Below are positions 21,248 through 30,712 of a stretch of DNA of 41,671 nt, piece by piece; positions within the stretch are counted from its first letter, which is position 1, and each line of letters begins with the position of its first letter. The stretch covers positions 1-41,671 of IMG/VR virus record IMGVR_UViG_3300023210_000074. One strand, given 5' to 3'. A program made the translations under genes and the position numbers. This DNA comes from a virus. Under the pieces are notes generated by a model. It was given only the letters and a program-made list of their open reading frames with translations. It made no database searches and was not told where the DNA came from.

Positions 21248-22872
21248 TGGGTAAAAAAGCCGAAGAGCAATACAGGTATCAGTGGGCTTGTCACATCGTG
21301 GATGTATATGAGCAGACTGCTATTCGGAAAGGCACACGAGCAGGTGCCATGGTAATGGCCAGGGCTCCGCTCGAAGCTTCACTCCAGGTCTTGGAGAGCT
21401 CAGAAAGGATCTTGCAATCTTTCACGAAGACGGCTGTGTCCACAGACAATGGAGAGACATCCAGGAATGCTACATGGTCAGCTCGTTCAGAGTCAGGCTC
21501 TGTAGATCTCAGCGGTTGTCAGAGTGTCTTGGATCCTTCTGAGGATTTCACTGGGCTCGAATTGACGAATCCCTCAGTAGGAATTGAGGCCCATGTCGAT
21601 CCACTTGCACAAGCTGCTGAAGCGTGGAATGATGCTGCTGACAAGCTTGGTCTCGGCGATCTGGATATCGATGTCTCGAAAATGAAGGAGTACATGGAGG
21701 AGTGCCTTCAGTGTGACTTCCAGATCGACTTCGATTGGCAGATACAGCCAGTCAATTTGCTCGGGCCCATAAATGATCTTCTGAATGATATTGAAGGCAT
21801 CGCTGACCAGTTCTCGTCACGGATTGATCCGTTCAACATGCTGAACAACCTGTGTGACACCTTTGAAGGCTTTCGTTTTACCTGCGTACCAGATCTTTTC
21901 CAATTGATCATGTCTCTACAGATGCTACTCAAAAAGTACATCATGTTTGGGCTGGACATCAGGATTGACTGGACAGCTATTGCTGGTCCCCTTCTAAAAG
22001 TAATTATCGACGCCATTGTTACCTTCCTCCAGCAGATTGTATCAATTCTACTGGCTCCGATTGACTGTGTACTTACCAATCTGAAGTCTGTCGACGAATT
22101 ACTGAATGAATCAATCAAGACTGCCAATATGAGTATCGCCGCCGGCCAAGCTCTTGGTGACACTTTTGGAAAGGGAGGAATCCCTGGCCTGGCTGGAGAA
22201 ACCGAGTTGGATGTCTCTGGTTACGTGAATTTAAAGAAAGAAACAGGAGAAGATGACGACAGAGGCTTCGGAAACCTGTTTACGACTGGAAGTAACAGCA
22301 TCTTCAACTTCGATGCCAGCTCTGGTTCTGGCGCTGAAGGCGCTAATATCCCCATTGGTTTCAGGCTTGGAGCCAATGACACTTTCGATTCAAGAATGAA
22401 AGACCCGACCATTAAGTATGCAAGTCCTCTACAGCAGGCAATCATGATGGTTCAGGAAGCCCGAGAATACATGGCCAGTCTGTTTGACAATATTCTCTAC
22501 TCTTTCAAGAGCTTGAACGCTTTTGTGGCTGGCGGTATTGGCCTTCAGATGAACAATGCTGGTATGATAATGGCTATCCTCGATATGATCTCGCTGATCA
22601 AGATGCTTGCAGGACTCCTTGGAAAAGGTGGTGCTGATGACTGGTGCCAGATGATAAAAGACAATCCAGACCTCGTTAGAAGTTACTTCGAGGGCTCATA
22701 CCCAAACATGGAGATTCTCTCTGGCGGCAAGCTCAGCAATGAGCTCAAACTCAAGGCTGGGCCATGGGAAGGAACCTTGCAGCTTGACAGCAGATGCGCA
22801 GGTCAGCGTACTACTGAGCAGCAACAAATGCTGACAGGTTGGATCAGCGACCTTGAGAGGAGCATGAGATAA
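21247..22872 (+). CDS. 541-residue virion-associated protein upstream of portal (GTG start)
   Basis: The GTG at 21247 overlaps the previous stop, and the gene shares its last base with the portal start. It is acidic, with a central helical and hydrophobic region (about residues 220-290: LQMLLKKYIMFGLDIRIDW, IIDAIVTFLQQIVSILLAPI) and another near 435-460. Several Cys pairs are present (ECLQCD, NLCDTF, FTCVP). No known family is recognised. A structural protein associated with the connector or inner capsid is the likely class, from position only. Confidence 0.55.
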   Translation: MGKKAEEQYRYQWACHIVDVYEQTAIRKGTRAGAMVMARAPLEASLQVLESSERILQSFTKTAVSTDNGETSRNATWSARSESGSVDLSGCQSVLDPSEDFTGLELTNPSVGIEAHVDPLAQAAEAWNDAADKLGLGDLDIDVSKMKEYMEECLQCDFQIDFDWQIQPVNLLGPINDLLNDIEGIADQFSSRIDPFNMLNNLCDTFEGFRFTCVPDLFQLIMSLQMLLKKYIMFGLDIRIDWTAIAGPLLKVIIDAIVTFLQQIVSILLAPIDCVLTNLKSVDELLNESIKTANMSIAAGQALGDTFGKGGIPGLAGETELDVSGYVNLKKETGEDDDRGFGNLFTTGSNSIFNFDASSGSGAEGANIPIGFRLGANDTFDSRMKDPTIKYASPLQQAIMMVQEAREYMASLFDNILYSFKSLNAFVAGGIGLQMNNAGMIMAILDMISLIKMLAGLLGKGGADDWCQMIKDNPDLVRSYFEGSYPNMEILSGGKLSNELKLKAGPWEGTLQLDSRCAGQRTTEQQQMLTGWISDLERSMR

Positions 22873-24803
22873 TGCGTGCTGAACTAATCGAGATCTTGGC
22901 AGACAGGCTGGCGGGCAAGAGAAGCAGGCCGGCCATGCTAAAGGCCCCTCCACCCAAGAAGGTCAAGGACAAAAAGATCTCTTATACAGAGAGACACAGG
23001 GGGAGCTGGCATGATGGCGAATATGATCTTGCAGAAATTCAGATCATTCAGCATACTGATTCATATGTAGCTCGTAGTATTGACCGGAAGCTTCACAGGT
23101 TCCTGGTTGCTGGGCATGAGTTTGTCGGCCGAAATTCAAAGTATGTAGAATACATTCGCCAGCGCATCCTTGAAATGGAGCTGGCTACAGGCCGTCCTTT
23201 CGCTTTGCAAATGGCGGACACCGCTCGGGACCTTATTCGCTTCAAGAACTGTATGTGGATCAAGGCTCGGAATTCAGAGTTCTCCTCTGGCAAGATTCGT
23301 CGCAGTCCCACTGACAGAAAACTCGATCCTGTTGCAGGATATTTCATCCTGCCATTCGAAACACTTGAGTTCAAGACCAAGAACAATGGCGATCTCAAGA
23401 AAATCCAGCAGGTAATGCCTTCTGGCAAGCGAAGAGAATTCTTCGTGGATGATGTCATCCATTTCTACATGAATCGCAATCCGGGTTTTGCAATAGGCAC
23501 TCCTGATCTGATCCCCGTTATTGATGATATCGAGTTACTTCGGCGAATTGAAGAGAATGTAGAGGAGCTGCTTGAGTCCAACCTCTATCCGTTGTTCCAT
23601 TATCAGATTGGCTCTGATGAGATTCCAGAGAGGAAGGGCCCTGACGGCAGGTCTGAATCTGACATAATGAGAGGCATTGTCGAGTACATGCCTGCTGGCG
23701 GTATCTTCTTCTCGGATCATCGACACAACATCTCTGCTATTGGTTCAGAGGGTCGTGCTCTCCGTGTAGAAAGCTATTTGGATTACTTCAAGTCACGCTT
23801 GTTTGCTGGGCTTGGAATGTCTGGCATAGACTTTGGTGAAGGCAATACGAGTAATCGATCCACAGCAGATACGATGTCCAAGGGCGCTTTGCAAGACATA
23901 GAGGCTCTGCAGATTTACATGAAGATGTTCGTCGAGAAGGAGGTCATCCAAGAGCTGCTTCTCGAAGGCGGGTTCGGAATGGATGCATTCCTTCCCGAGA
24001 ACAAAGTAGAAATTCAGTTTGGAATCATCAACAAGGAAGAACGTTCTCGTCTTGAGAATCAGGCAATACAGAAGTTCCTGAACAATGCGATTACTCATGA
24101 AGAGTTTCGCAAGGAGCTGGGGCTGCCCCCAATGACTGAAGAGGATCTGGAGAATACACACTTCAAGATGTACGAGGAGCCCATGGCCCTCATAAAAGCC
24201 AGTGCTCTTGGGCTTGCCGCTGGCGATGCCCTGGCCAAGGCCCCGACCTCGGCGGTAACGCAGGAAGGCCTGAACAAAGAAAACAAGAGGCAGAAGGAAG
24301 AAGCAAAAGCGAAAAATGCTCAGGGGCGTCCGCCTTCCAACTCTTCTACAAAAGCCCGTAACGCCAACTCCAATACTACCAGCCCTCGGAATCAGCATGG
24401 ATCGAGAGGCTCTCAGAAGTTCAACAAGGATTTCTCTGAGAAAGATCTCTATACCGTATATCTTTCGAGTGGTGGTGAAGATACTTCGCTTCTGAACAAC
24501 GTGATTCGTGAATTCAAGGTGGCACGAGCTGAATTCCATGGCATCGTGGCGAATAGAGTCGCCATTGCTGCCGTTGACAACGTTACCGTCAGGGACAGTC
24601 TCGATTGGCGCTGGCAGGGTCTGTGCGATAGGTTCTTCGCCAAGGCTTTCAATGCTGGAGTGATAGTTGGTGCTGAGTCTCTTGACTCCCTGTCACCCAA
24701 GGATCTCATTTGTACAGATGAGGCTTGTATACAAAAGTTGCTTACGAGTATAACCAATACTGACGAGGTCTTCCGCACGGAAGATATACCTCCATTTTCA
24801 TAG
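22872..24803 (+). CDS. Portal protein
   Basis: 643 residues. The body follows the portal pattern: an N-terminal segment with IIQHTDSYVARSIDRKLHRFL; a D-V-I-H-F-Y core strand followed by N-x-G-F-A-I-G-TPDL; long helices with IEENVEELLESNLYPLFHYQIG; then LFAGLGMSGIDFGEGNTSNRSTAD, a region typical of phage portals. The C-terminal ~200 residues are Ala/Lys/Asn-rich and low complexity, ending in a small folded segment. It would form the dodecameric channel at the head vertex through which TerL pumps DNA. Confidence 0.9.
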   Translation: MRAELIEILADRLAGKRSRPAMLKAPPPKKVKDKKISYTERHRGSWHDGEYDLAEIQIIQHTDSYVARSIDRKLHRFLVAGHEFVGRNSKYVEYIRQRILEMELATGRPFALQMADTARDLIRFKNCMWIKARNSEFSSGKIRRSPTDRKLDPVAGYFILPFETLEFKTKNNGDLKKIQQVMPSGKRREFFVDDVIHFYMNRNPGFAIGTPDLIPVIDDIELLRRIEENVEELLESNLYPLFHYQIGSDEIPERKGPDGRSESDIMRGIVEYMPAGGIFFSDHRHNISAIGSEGRALRVESYLDYFKSRLFAGLGMSGIDFGEGNTSNRSTADTMSKGALQDIEALQIYMKMFVEKEVIQELLLEGGFGMDAFLPENKVEIQFGIINKEERSRLENQAIQKFLNNAITHEEFRKELGLPPMTEEDLENTHFKMYEEPMALIKASALGLAAGDALAKAPTSAVTQEGLNKENKRQKEEAKAKNAQGRPPSNSSTKARNANSNTTSPRNQHGSRGSQKFNKDFSEKDLYTVYLSSGGEDTSLLNNVIREFKVARAEFHGIVANRVAIAAVDNVTVRDSLDWRWQGLCDRFFAKAFNAGVIVGAESLDSLSPKDLICTDEACIQKLLTSITNTDEVFRTEDIPPFS

Positions 24804-24811
24804 AGGCATGC

Positions 24812-26689
24812 ATGTCTAACAGTTACAAGTTTAATGATTGCATAAAGATTTTGGCTGACCGCAGGGTTGCTGATCTTGATCAAAAGCACAAGAATGCGAT
24901 TATAGACAAAACCCAGAAGGGTGATAAGGCCCCTCGCGGATTGGTCATTGAATTAGACCTCACTCATTCTGCCCGTCGTATAAACAACAGGCTGTATTCG
25001 TATACTGGACAGAGAGATGGAATCTCTTCTCTCGTCGAGCCTACACCAAGACCCATTCTCAAGAACCATGATGACAGTGATGTAGATAACTGTATTGGTC
25101 GCTTCATCGGTGGCTCGTATGTAGATCTCGTCCCACACATTGGCAGCTTCTTCAGAGACCTTCGGTCTCTTCAGGCATTCCAACAGGACTATCTGAGCGA
25201 TGATCCAGAGAAGATGTATGACGCCATGGAGCGAAATGGATTACTAACCAATCCGAAGTTCCCTGGTCTTGGAACGATGCGAGCGAAATTACGCATTACT
25301 GACAAAGAGGCAATCGAAAAGTTTTTGGATGAGCGATATCTAAACTTTTCTGCTTCACATGCCTCGGACAGATATACATGCAGTGTCTGCCATCAGGACT
25401 GGATCTCTGATGGGCCCTGCGAACACAGACCCGGAAGAATGTATGACGGAAAGTTCTGCGTCAACATCACTGGTGTCTGGAAGGTCAAAGAGGGTTCTGT
25501 TGTAGTCAACGGGGCTGACGACCTTGCCTATCCCCGCTCGATGAGTATCTCCGATGCTGTCGGGCTACCTGAATTTGTGTCTGATCCTGACTATTGGCAG
25601 ATCGACAAAACTTCTATTTTCATGACTGATTCAACAATCCAAGACATGGAGCTTGACATGACCGTAAAACCCGAGGTGTTAGATCCTCGTGACTACACTC
25701 GCAAGCTCGTTGAAGGCACTGAAGAAGAAGCTATCAAAGAACACACTGATGCTCTCATGGGAGAGACTGTATTCGAAACTACTTATTTGATTCGAATTCA
25801 TGACAGCCTCCATCATGCCTATGACTGGGAGCTGAGGTTTCGTCGTGAGGATGAAGACATGTGTCTTCCCTCGGATGTGTTCAAGCTTCACGCATGTCTT
25901 CACGATCTCGCTAACGAAAAAGACTTTAGAGGCAGTATCATCAACGGTATACTGGATGGCTTTGATGCCGAAGGTGCTGAAAGCGATGAATACAAGGTGA
26001 AGAAAGCCGCCTCTGATTCAAAAGAAGGTGCTGACGATGGAGAGACTAAAGAAATTCTGGATGCAGGTTCTGATCCTGCTGGCAAAGGTGCTTCCGCAAA
26101 AGTGGAAGACAAAGATCCTGATACTGGTAATAAGGCTGAAGACTCAGACGTAGATCCCAAACTGGTTGATGCTCTGTATGAGCTTCTCAAGGACAGACTT
26201 GAGGCTCAGCAGAAGCCTGCTGAGCTTAAAACCTTCGAGCCAGCTGTGGACGAAGAGCTCCAGAAAGACTATGCAGAAGCTCTCAGACAGGTTCAGGAAC
26301 TAAAAGATCGCCTAAATTCAGTACTTGAATACGTCTCTGATGACAAATCCAAAGTTTTTTCAGAAGATTGTGAGAACAAACTTGAAGAAATGTGGGACTG
26401 GTTTGGTACCATTGGTTCTGAAGACAACTCAATTCTTGATAACGTAAACAAAGTAGACAATCCTTCCGAAGCCGGAGCAAGCGTCAAGTCTGAAGACTCA
26501 GGAGAAAAAGATCCTGAGAAGAAAGACGCCAGCACTCTGAGTAGATTCGACAGGAAAGTCTTTGATCAATTTCACAATCTAAAAGATTCTCAAGGTGAAG
26601 CAGCAGCAGAGGCCTACCTCAACAGTGTGCTCAAATATGTACCACGCGGCTTCCACCCTTCAAATTACAAACTCTCCGAAGGAGAATAA
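24812..26689 (+). CDS. Prohead protease fused to a scaffold-like acidic C-terminus
   Basis: 625 residues with an AGAGG SD. Residues about 40-260 look like a prohead serine protease: ILKNHDDSD (His86) with CIGRF nearby, then LNFSASH (Ser180 or Ser182) as candidate nucleophile. A zinc-knuckle-like C190-x2-C193...C203-x-H205 follows immediately, as in some phage proteases. From about residue 380 the protein becomes Glu/Asp/Lys/Ser-rich and coiled-coil-like, as expected for an internal scaffold. Position between portal and capsid genes supports head maturation. Catalytic residues are inferred from pattern. Confidence 0.75.
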   Translation: MSNSYKFNDCIKILADRRVADLDQKHKNAIIDKTQKGDKAPRGLVIELDLTHSARRINNRLYSYTGQRDGISSLVEPTPRPILKNHDDSDVDNCIGRFIGGSYVDLVPHIGSFFRDLRSLQAFQQDYLSDDPEKMYDAMERNGLLTNPKFPGLGTMRAKLRITDKEAIEKFLDERYLNFSASHASDRYTCSVCHQDWISDGPCEHRPGRMYDGKFCVNITGVWKVKEGSVVVNGADDLAYPRSMSISDAVGLPEFVSDPDYWQIDKTSIFMTDSTIQDMELDMTVKPEVLDPRDYTRKLVEGTEEEAIKEHTDALMGETVFETTYLIRIHDSLHHAYDWELRFRREDEDMCLPSDVFKLHACLHDLANEKDFRGSIINGILDGFDAEGAESDEYKVKKAASDSKEGADDGETKEILDAGSDPAGKGASAKVEDKDPDTGNKAEDSDVDPKLVDALYELLKDRLEAQQKPAELKTFEPAVDEELQKDYAEALRQVQELKDRLNSVLEYVSDDKSKVFSEDCENKLEEMWDWFGTIGSEDNSILDNVNKVDNPSEAGASVKSEDSGEKDPEKKDASTLSRFDRKVFDQFHNLKDSQGEAAAEAYLNSVLKYVPRGFHPSNYKLSEGE

Positions 26690-26692
26690 CAA

Positions 26693-28030
26693 ATGGCTGT
26701 TAGTCGATATTCTTCGGTGCTGAAGCGCCGTACTAACATTCTCGACAACATCACTCCTACCCCAGTGGTTCAGGATAACACTCGTGTTCCTGCTGGCGAA
26801 TGGATGCCTGCTGCGTGGCTACCCATTGAATGGAGTTCGACTGTTAGCGAAGATTCTTTCGTAATGTCCAGTGGTAAGGTCGTCTCTCTTGATGCAGAAG
26901 AGAGAGTATGCCCCTCTGGTTACCGTCTCCGTACCACCATTGCCAGTACATTTCTCACTTATGCTACAGCTGATGTAAACGCTGGCGTAATTGACATCCG
27001 TACCGGCTCCACACTGCTTACCGCCGCAACCGGTGCTGTTGCTCCTGAAACAGTTGCCACTGCCCTTCTGGCTCGTGGTCTCGTTGAAGAGTCCAGCCTG
27101 GTCCTCGGGCACGACTACAGTGCTGCTACTCAAGGTGACGTCACTGCCGTGATCGAGGCTTTCATTAGCCATCCTGTCGGTATCCTTGTTGGCGACACTT
27201 ATGTTTGGGCCGGTGACTGGCCCGACCTGACGATGTCCAACTATCAGAAGCAGCATCTCATTCAGTTTGTCACTGGCCTTCAGATGAAGGTTCCTCACCT
27301 CGCCGAAAGCACTGCTGCTACTTCTGCAGCTCTGAACGGTCTTGGTGCGTGGACTGCCGTTGGTGACGGTACCCAGTTCCCTGATGCTGATGCCGCTGGT
27401 GCCGAACTCTATGTGACCACCACTCAGCTTTCTGGTCTCCAGCGTTACAGCGGCGTGATTGCTGCTACTGACACTGTTACTGGCTATGCTCTCCAGAACG
27501 CTCCTGGCTGCAAGAACACTGATCGCACTCCACTGAGTGATTCTCTGGGTACTGCCCTGGTCAACGAGAAAACCTCAATTGCCTCGATCAGCTCTGCTGG
27601 TGATTATTACTGGGATGCCGAAGTTGGCATGCTGCTGCTCTTCACTGCTGCTGACGTTCAGTTCGCTGGTGCCACTACGGTAACTTACTACTACTATGAT
27701 GGTGGCAGCGCTGCTGCTCACCGTATGATTCACCTTTGCGACGAAGCCCGTCCTGGTCAGCATGTTACCTATGATGACGACAGTAACTTCGTAGCAGTGG
27801 ACATCACTCCTGGTTCTACCAATATGGGTGGTATTCTCGGACGTATTTACAAGATTATCGCAGAGCCTCGTGGCCTCCTTGATCGAGTAGAGACTGCTTG
27901 GAGCGCCTCTAACATGACTTCTGCTGAGCAGATGCCTGGTACCGCTACCAAGGGTTATACAGATCTCATCACCCGCTCTGGCGAGACGGTTGCTGATCAG
28001 ATCGCTATCCTCAACATCAAGATCAACTAA
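26693..28030 (+). CDS. Abundant head structural protein, possible decoration protein
   Basis: 445 residues with a strong GAAGGAGAA-type SD. It is beta-rich, Thr/Ala/Gly-rich and without membrane segments. Codon use shifts here toward CGT/CGC Arg, as in the adjacent major capsid gene, suggesting high expression. The gene lies between the protease and the major capsid gene, the usual place for capsid decoration or stabilising proteins. I recognise no specific family, so decoration is an inference from neighbours and expression signals. Confidence 0.6.
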   Translation: MAVSRYSSVLKRRTNILDNITPTPVVQDNTRVPAGEWMPAAWLPIEWSSTVSEDSFVMSSGKVVSLDAEERVCPSGYRLRTTIASTFLTYATADVNAGVIDIRTGSTLLTAATGAVAPETVATALLARGLVEESSLVLGHDYSAATQGDVTAVIEAFISHPVGILVGDTYVWAGDWPDLTMSNYQKQHLIQFVTGLQMKVPHLAESTAATSAALNGLGAWTAVGDGTQFPDADAAGAELYVTTTQLSGLQRYSGVIAATDTVTGYALQNAPGCKNTDRTPLSDSLGTALVNEKTSIASISSAGDYYWDAEVGMLLLFTAADVQFAGATTVTYYYYDGGSAAAHRMIHLCDEARPGQHVTYDDDSNFVAVDITPGSTNMGGILGRIYKIIAEPRGLLDRVETAWSASNMTSAEQMPGTATKGYTDLITRSGETVADQIAILNIKIN

Positions 28031-28044
28031 GTTAGGAGTTCTCA

Positions 28045-29340
28045 ATGTCTTTCAAGCTAGTTAAGAGTGGACGAACTCTCGATCTCCCCGGCGGCAAAGA
28101 GCAGGCAGCTCAATATTTGGCCGACATGATCAGCAATCGTGGCTATCTGCCCGATTCTTCTGAACGGGTAGAGTGGGAAGATTTCGCTGAAACTATCACC
28201 TCTCGCGACGTTATCACGACCAGTGAGATTACCCCCCTTCTGAATACCTCTCTGGAAATCATCATCCGTGAGCCTATTGAACCAATGCTGGTAATCACCA
28301 GCCTGTTCAATCGTGTCCAGTCCAAGGGCCTGAATACCAATATTCTGGCAGGCGCTCTCGGTGCTATCTATGCACAGGACGTCCAGGAGCATGGTACTTA
28401 CCCGGAGGTTAGCTTCCAGATCGGCGGTGCTGTAAGCACTGCTTGGATCGGTAAGTCTGGTATCGCTGCCAAGTTCTCTGACGAAGCAATTCGTTACAGC
28501 ACCTGGGATATCATGGCCATGAACCTGCGCCTCATGGGCGCTGCAATGGCTCGCCACAAGGAACAGAAGGCCGTAAACTTCCTCAGAAGTTTGGGCACCA
28601 CTGTCTTTGACAACGCTACTCCAGCTGATTCTCTCTACGGTGTTTGCACCGGTCGCGGTATCGACATGCTTGCCAACGGTAGCATGGATATGGATGACCT
28701 GGTCAAGGCCTATGCTCACATGACTGAAGAGGGCTTCCCTCCAAGTACTCTGCTGGTTCACCCCATGACTTATCTCATGTGGCTCCGTGATCCTGTCATG
28801 CGCGTTATGATGCTGAACTTCGGCGGCGGGCAGTACTTCAATCCTTGGACTGGTAATACCGGCCCACAGAGCAATTGGAACAACGGTGCCATGGGCGCTA
28901 TGGGCCCAAGTCGTGGTCACAAGCTGGTTCCTGGTGGCTCACCTTCTGGTGAGTCTGCAACAGCTCTTACCGGACGTAGCAATCAGGCCAACAGCACTCC
29001 TAACGTGCCTGGGTACTTCCCCTTCAGCCTCAACATCATGGCCTCTCCATTCGTACCTTACGATCCTGATACCGACCTGACTGATGTATATCTGCTCAGT
29101 GCCGGCAACGTTGGCTTCCATCTCGTAGATGAAGACCTCACCAACGTCCAGTGGCGTGATGAAGATATCGAAGCTATCAAGGTCAAGCTGCGTGAACGTT
29201 ATGGCTTCGCTGTCGCTCACGAAGGCCAGGGCGTAGGCGTCTTCAAGAACGTCAAGGTCGACCGCAACTACTTCGATGGTTCGGTTCCTGCCCTCGGTAT
29301 CGCCGCCAACGCTATCCCATCTGGTACTGCCGTAGTGTAA
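28045..29340 (+). CDS. Major capsid protein
   Basis: 431 residues with a TTAGGAG SD. The order of features fits an HK97-fold capsid protein: an N-terminal helical arm (about 1-80), a spine segment around residues 150-190 (IRYSTWDIMAMNLRLMGAAMARHKEQKAV), and an A-domain-like core with LLVHPMTYLMWLRDP. A C-terminal strand region includes IMASPFVPYDP and GNVGFHLVDEDL. It directly follows protease and putative decoration genes, uses host-optimal codons and ends at a strong terminator, all expected of the most abundant virion protein. Confidence 0.88.
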   Translation: MSFKLVKSGRTLDLPGGKEQAAQYLADMISNRGYLPDSSERVEWEDFAETITSRDVITTSEITPLLNTSLEIIIREPIEPMLVITSLFNRVQSKGLNTNILAGALGAIYAQDVQEHGTYPEVSFQIGGAVSTAWIGKSGIAAKFSDEAIRYSTWDIMAMNLRLMGAAMARHKEQKAVNFLRSLGTTVFDNATPADSLYGVCTGRGIDMLANGSMDMDDLVKAYAHMTEEGFPPSTLLVHPMTYLMWLRDPVMRVMMLNFGGGQYFNPWTGNTGPQSNWNNGAMGAMGPSRGHKLVPGGSPSGESATALTGRSNQANSTPNVPGYFPFSLNIMASPFVPYDPDTDLTDVYLLSAGNVGFHLVDEDLTNVQWRDEDIEAIKVKLRERYGFAVAHEGQGVGVFKNVKVDRNYFDGSVPALGIAANAIPSGTAVV

Positions 29341-29350
29341 TCGTTCTTTG

Positions 29351-29359
29351 TGATACAAT
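29351..29359 (+). promoter_or_regulatory. Extended -10 promoter overlapping the capsid terminator
   Basis: TGA-TACAAT gives an extended -10 element, with its hexamer at 29354-29359. The expected start near 29366 falls inside the 5' arm of the following hairpin, so an RNA begun here could not fold the full terminator. No clear -35. Confidence 0.45.
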
Positions 29360-29362
29360 CCA

Positions 29363-29391
29363 GGGCGAGGCATTTGAGCCTCGCCCTTTTT
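29363..29391 (+). terminator. Rho-independent terminator after the major capsid gene
   Basis: A perfect 9-bp stem (GGGCGAGGC/GCCTCGCCC) with a 6-base loop, followed by TTTTT, 23 bases after the capsid stop. It is the strongest rightward terminator in the window and limits read-through from the head module. Confidence 0.92.
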
Positions 29392-29405
29392 CGTGAGGAC
29401 AAAGA

Positions 29406-29582
29406 ATGGGTTGGTTTAAAGAAAGAATCGCAGACGCAGATCAGAACAATGCTTCTCAGCTGGATGCCGTTCGTGGCAGAATGCTAAACATACTCGATGT
29501 CGAAGTAGAAGATGAAGGAGAGTTCATTACTCTCGTTGGCTCTGTTGAGACTGAACCTGTCATTGAGGACAGCGAAGAATAG
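29406..29582 (+). CDS. 58-residue acidic protein
   Basis: ATG 29406 follows GTGAGGA and the stop is TAG at 29580-29582. The N-terminus is a charged amphipathic helix (GWFKERIADADQNNASQ). The C-terminal half is strongly acidic (VEVEDEGEF, EPVIEDSEE). Start and stop fit tightly between the capsid terminator and the next SD. No family is recognised. It may be a minor head or assembly factor. Confidence 0.6.
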   Translation: MGWFKERIADADQNNASQLDAVRGRMLNILDVEVEDEGEFITLVGSVETEPVIEDSEE

Positions 29583-29594
29583 CGGAGGTTTTTG

Positions 29595-30704
29595 ATGGCA
29601 ACTCCTACTGTGCAGTCCGTTTATCCAAATGATGGGGCCACTGGTACGCCTATTCGAGCCGACATAGAAATTACTTTTGATGTCGGTGTAGATCTGTCAC
29701 TGGCTAAGTCAAACATAGTCCTTTATGGAGCAGACACAGATAGAACTTCTGGTCCTGATAGCGCTTTGTGGATCGATGGAGACACTGGCAGAGATCCATA
29801 TTTTCTCACGTCCCCAGGTCTCACTGGCTGGGTGCCTTGTAGTTATGAAACCATCTATGTAGAGACTGACGGTACCGTAGTAGATCCACAGCCAGAGTTC
29901 ACGTCTCTGGCTCAAGAAGTTGCTTCTGGTTACTATCAAAAACTAGTGGTGACTCCTGATGCCCCGCTTGCTGCTGAGGTTGAGTATACTGCCTACATCA
30001 TTGGAGACGCCGAGACTGGTACTGATACCGCAACAGGAAGCAGGACTGTTTTTGATGTTGATGATGCGGGAGCTACCAGCGTTACTGCTGGAATTGAAGT
30101 ATATGGAGGATACTCTGGAGATGCAGCAGACACCATTCGTGTCAAGATCACTACATCTGGAGATATTGGCACTGCGAAATACAAGTGGTGGTATGCAGAT
30201 ACAGAATTAGAAGCAGATGCAAGGACGGGGAAGAGGACTTCCAGGAGGTTCCGCAAGCTGGAGGACGGTGTTCAGATTCGCTTTACTGGCTCTGGACTCA
30301 TCGCTACTGATTATTACGACATCAAGGTCTATTCAGTAGATTATCTCGCGAGCTCATATAGCTTCTCTTTTACGACTGGTACGGGCTCTATTGAAGACGT
30401 CCCCAGTACTGCTTCAACTTCTGTCATCGGAACAGTCACGACTGTAGCGACCACTTATCTGGAAGTCGAAAGCATGACTCCAGAGGATGGTTCCTGGCAC
30501 CAGACCTTTGGAGACAGGACTATAACCATTGTCTTTTCTGAGGACCTGGATGCGACAACTGTTACTGACGATACTGTTACGGTGTATGGGTATCCAGTCT
30601 CTGGAGACTTTGACGATGGGCCACTCACTACGAGCTTTGGCCCGTATGAAGAGTTGTTCAAGAAGCTCAGTATTTCTGACGACACTCTCACGATTGAGTT
30701 GTAG
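29595..30704 (+). CDS. Protein with Ig-like (SbsA-type) domains
   Basis: 369 residues from ATG 29595, which has GGAGG seven bases upstream (an upstream TTG is ignored). The first ~90 residues show the pattern SVYPNDGATGTP..ADIEITFDVGVD..LAKSNIVLYG of SbsA-like/Big bacterial Ig-like domains. A second copy begins near residue 295 (SMTPEDGSWHQTFGDRTITIVFSEDLDATTV). Between them lies a beta-rich region. Such domains decorate phage heads, tails or fibres and often mediate weak surface binding. The exact virion location is unknown. Confidence 0.7.
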   Translation: MATPTVQSVYPNDGATGTPIRADIEITFDVGVDLSLAKSNIVLYGADTDRTSGPDSALWIDGDTGRDPYFLTSPGLTGWVPCSYETIYVETDGTVVDPQPEFTSLAQEVASGYYQKLVVTPDAPLAAEVEYTAYIIGDAETGTDTATGSRTVFDVDDAGATSVTAGIEVYGGYSGDAADTIRVKITTSGDIGTAKYKWWYADTELEADARTGKRTSRRFRKLEDGVQIRFTGSGLIATDYYDIKVYSVDYLASSYSFSFTTGTGSIEDVPSTASTSVIGTVTTVATTYLEVESMTPEDGSWHQTFGDRTITIVFSEDLDATTVTDDTVTVYGYPVSGDFDDGPLTTSFGPYEELFKKLSISDDTLTIEL

Positions 30705-30712
30705 GAGTTGAC

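Noticed and set aside
28057-28920. Leftward ORF of 287 codons
   Set aside because: Antisense to the major capsid gene, with no initiation signal.
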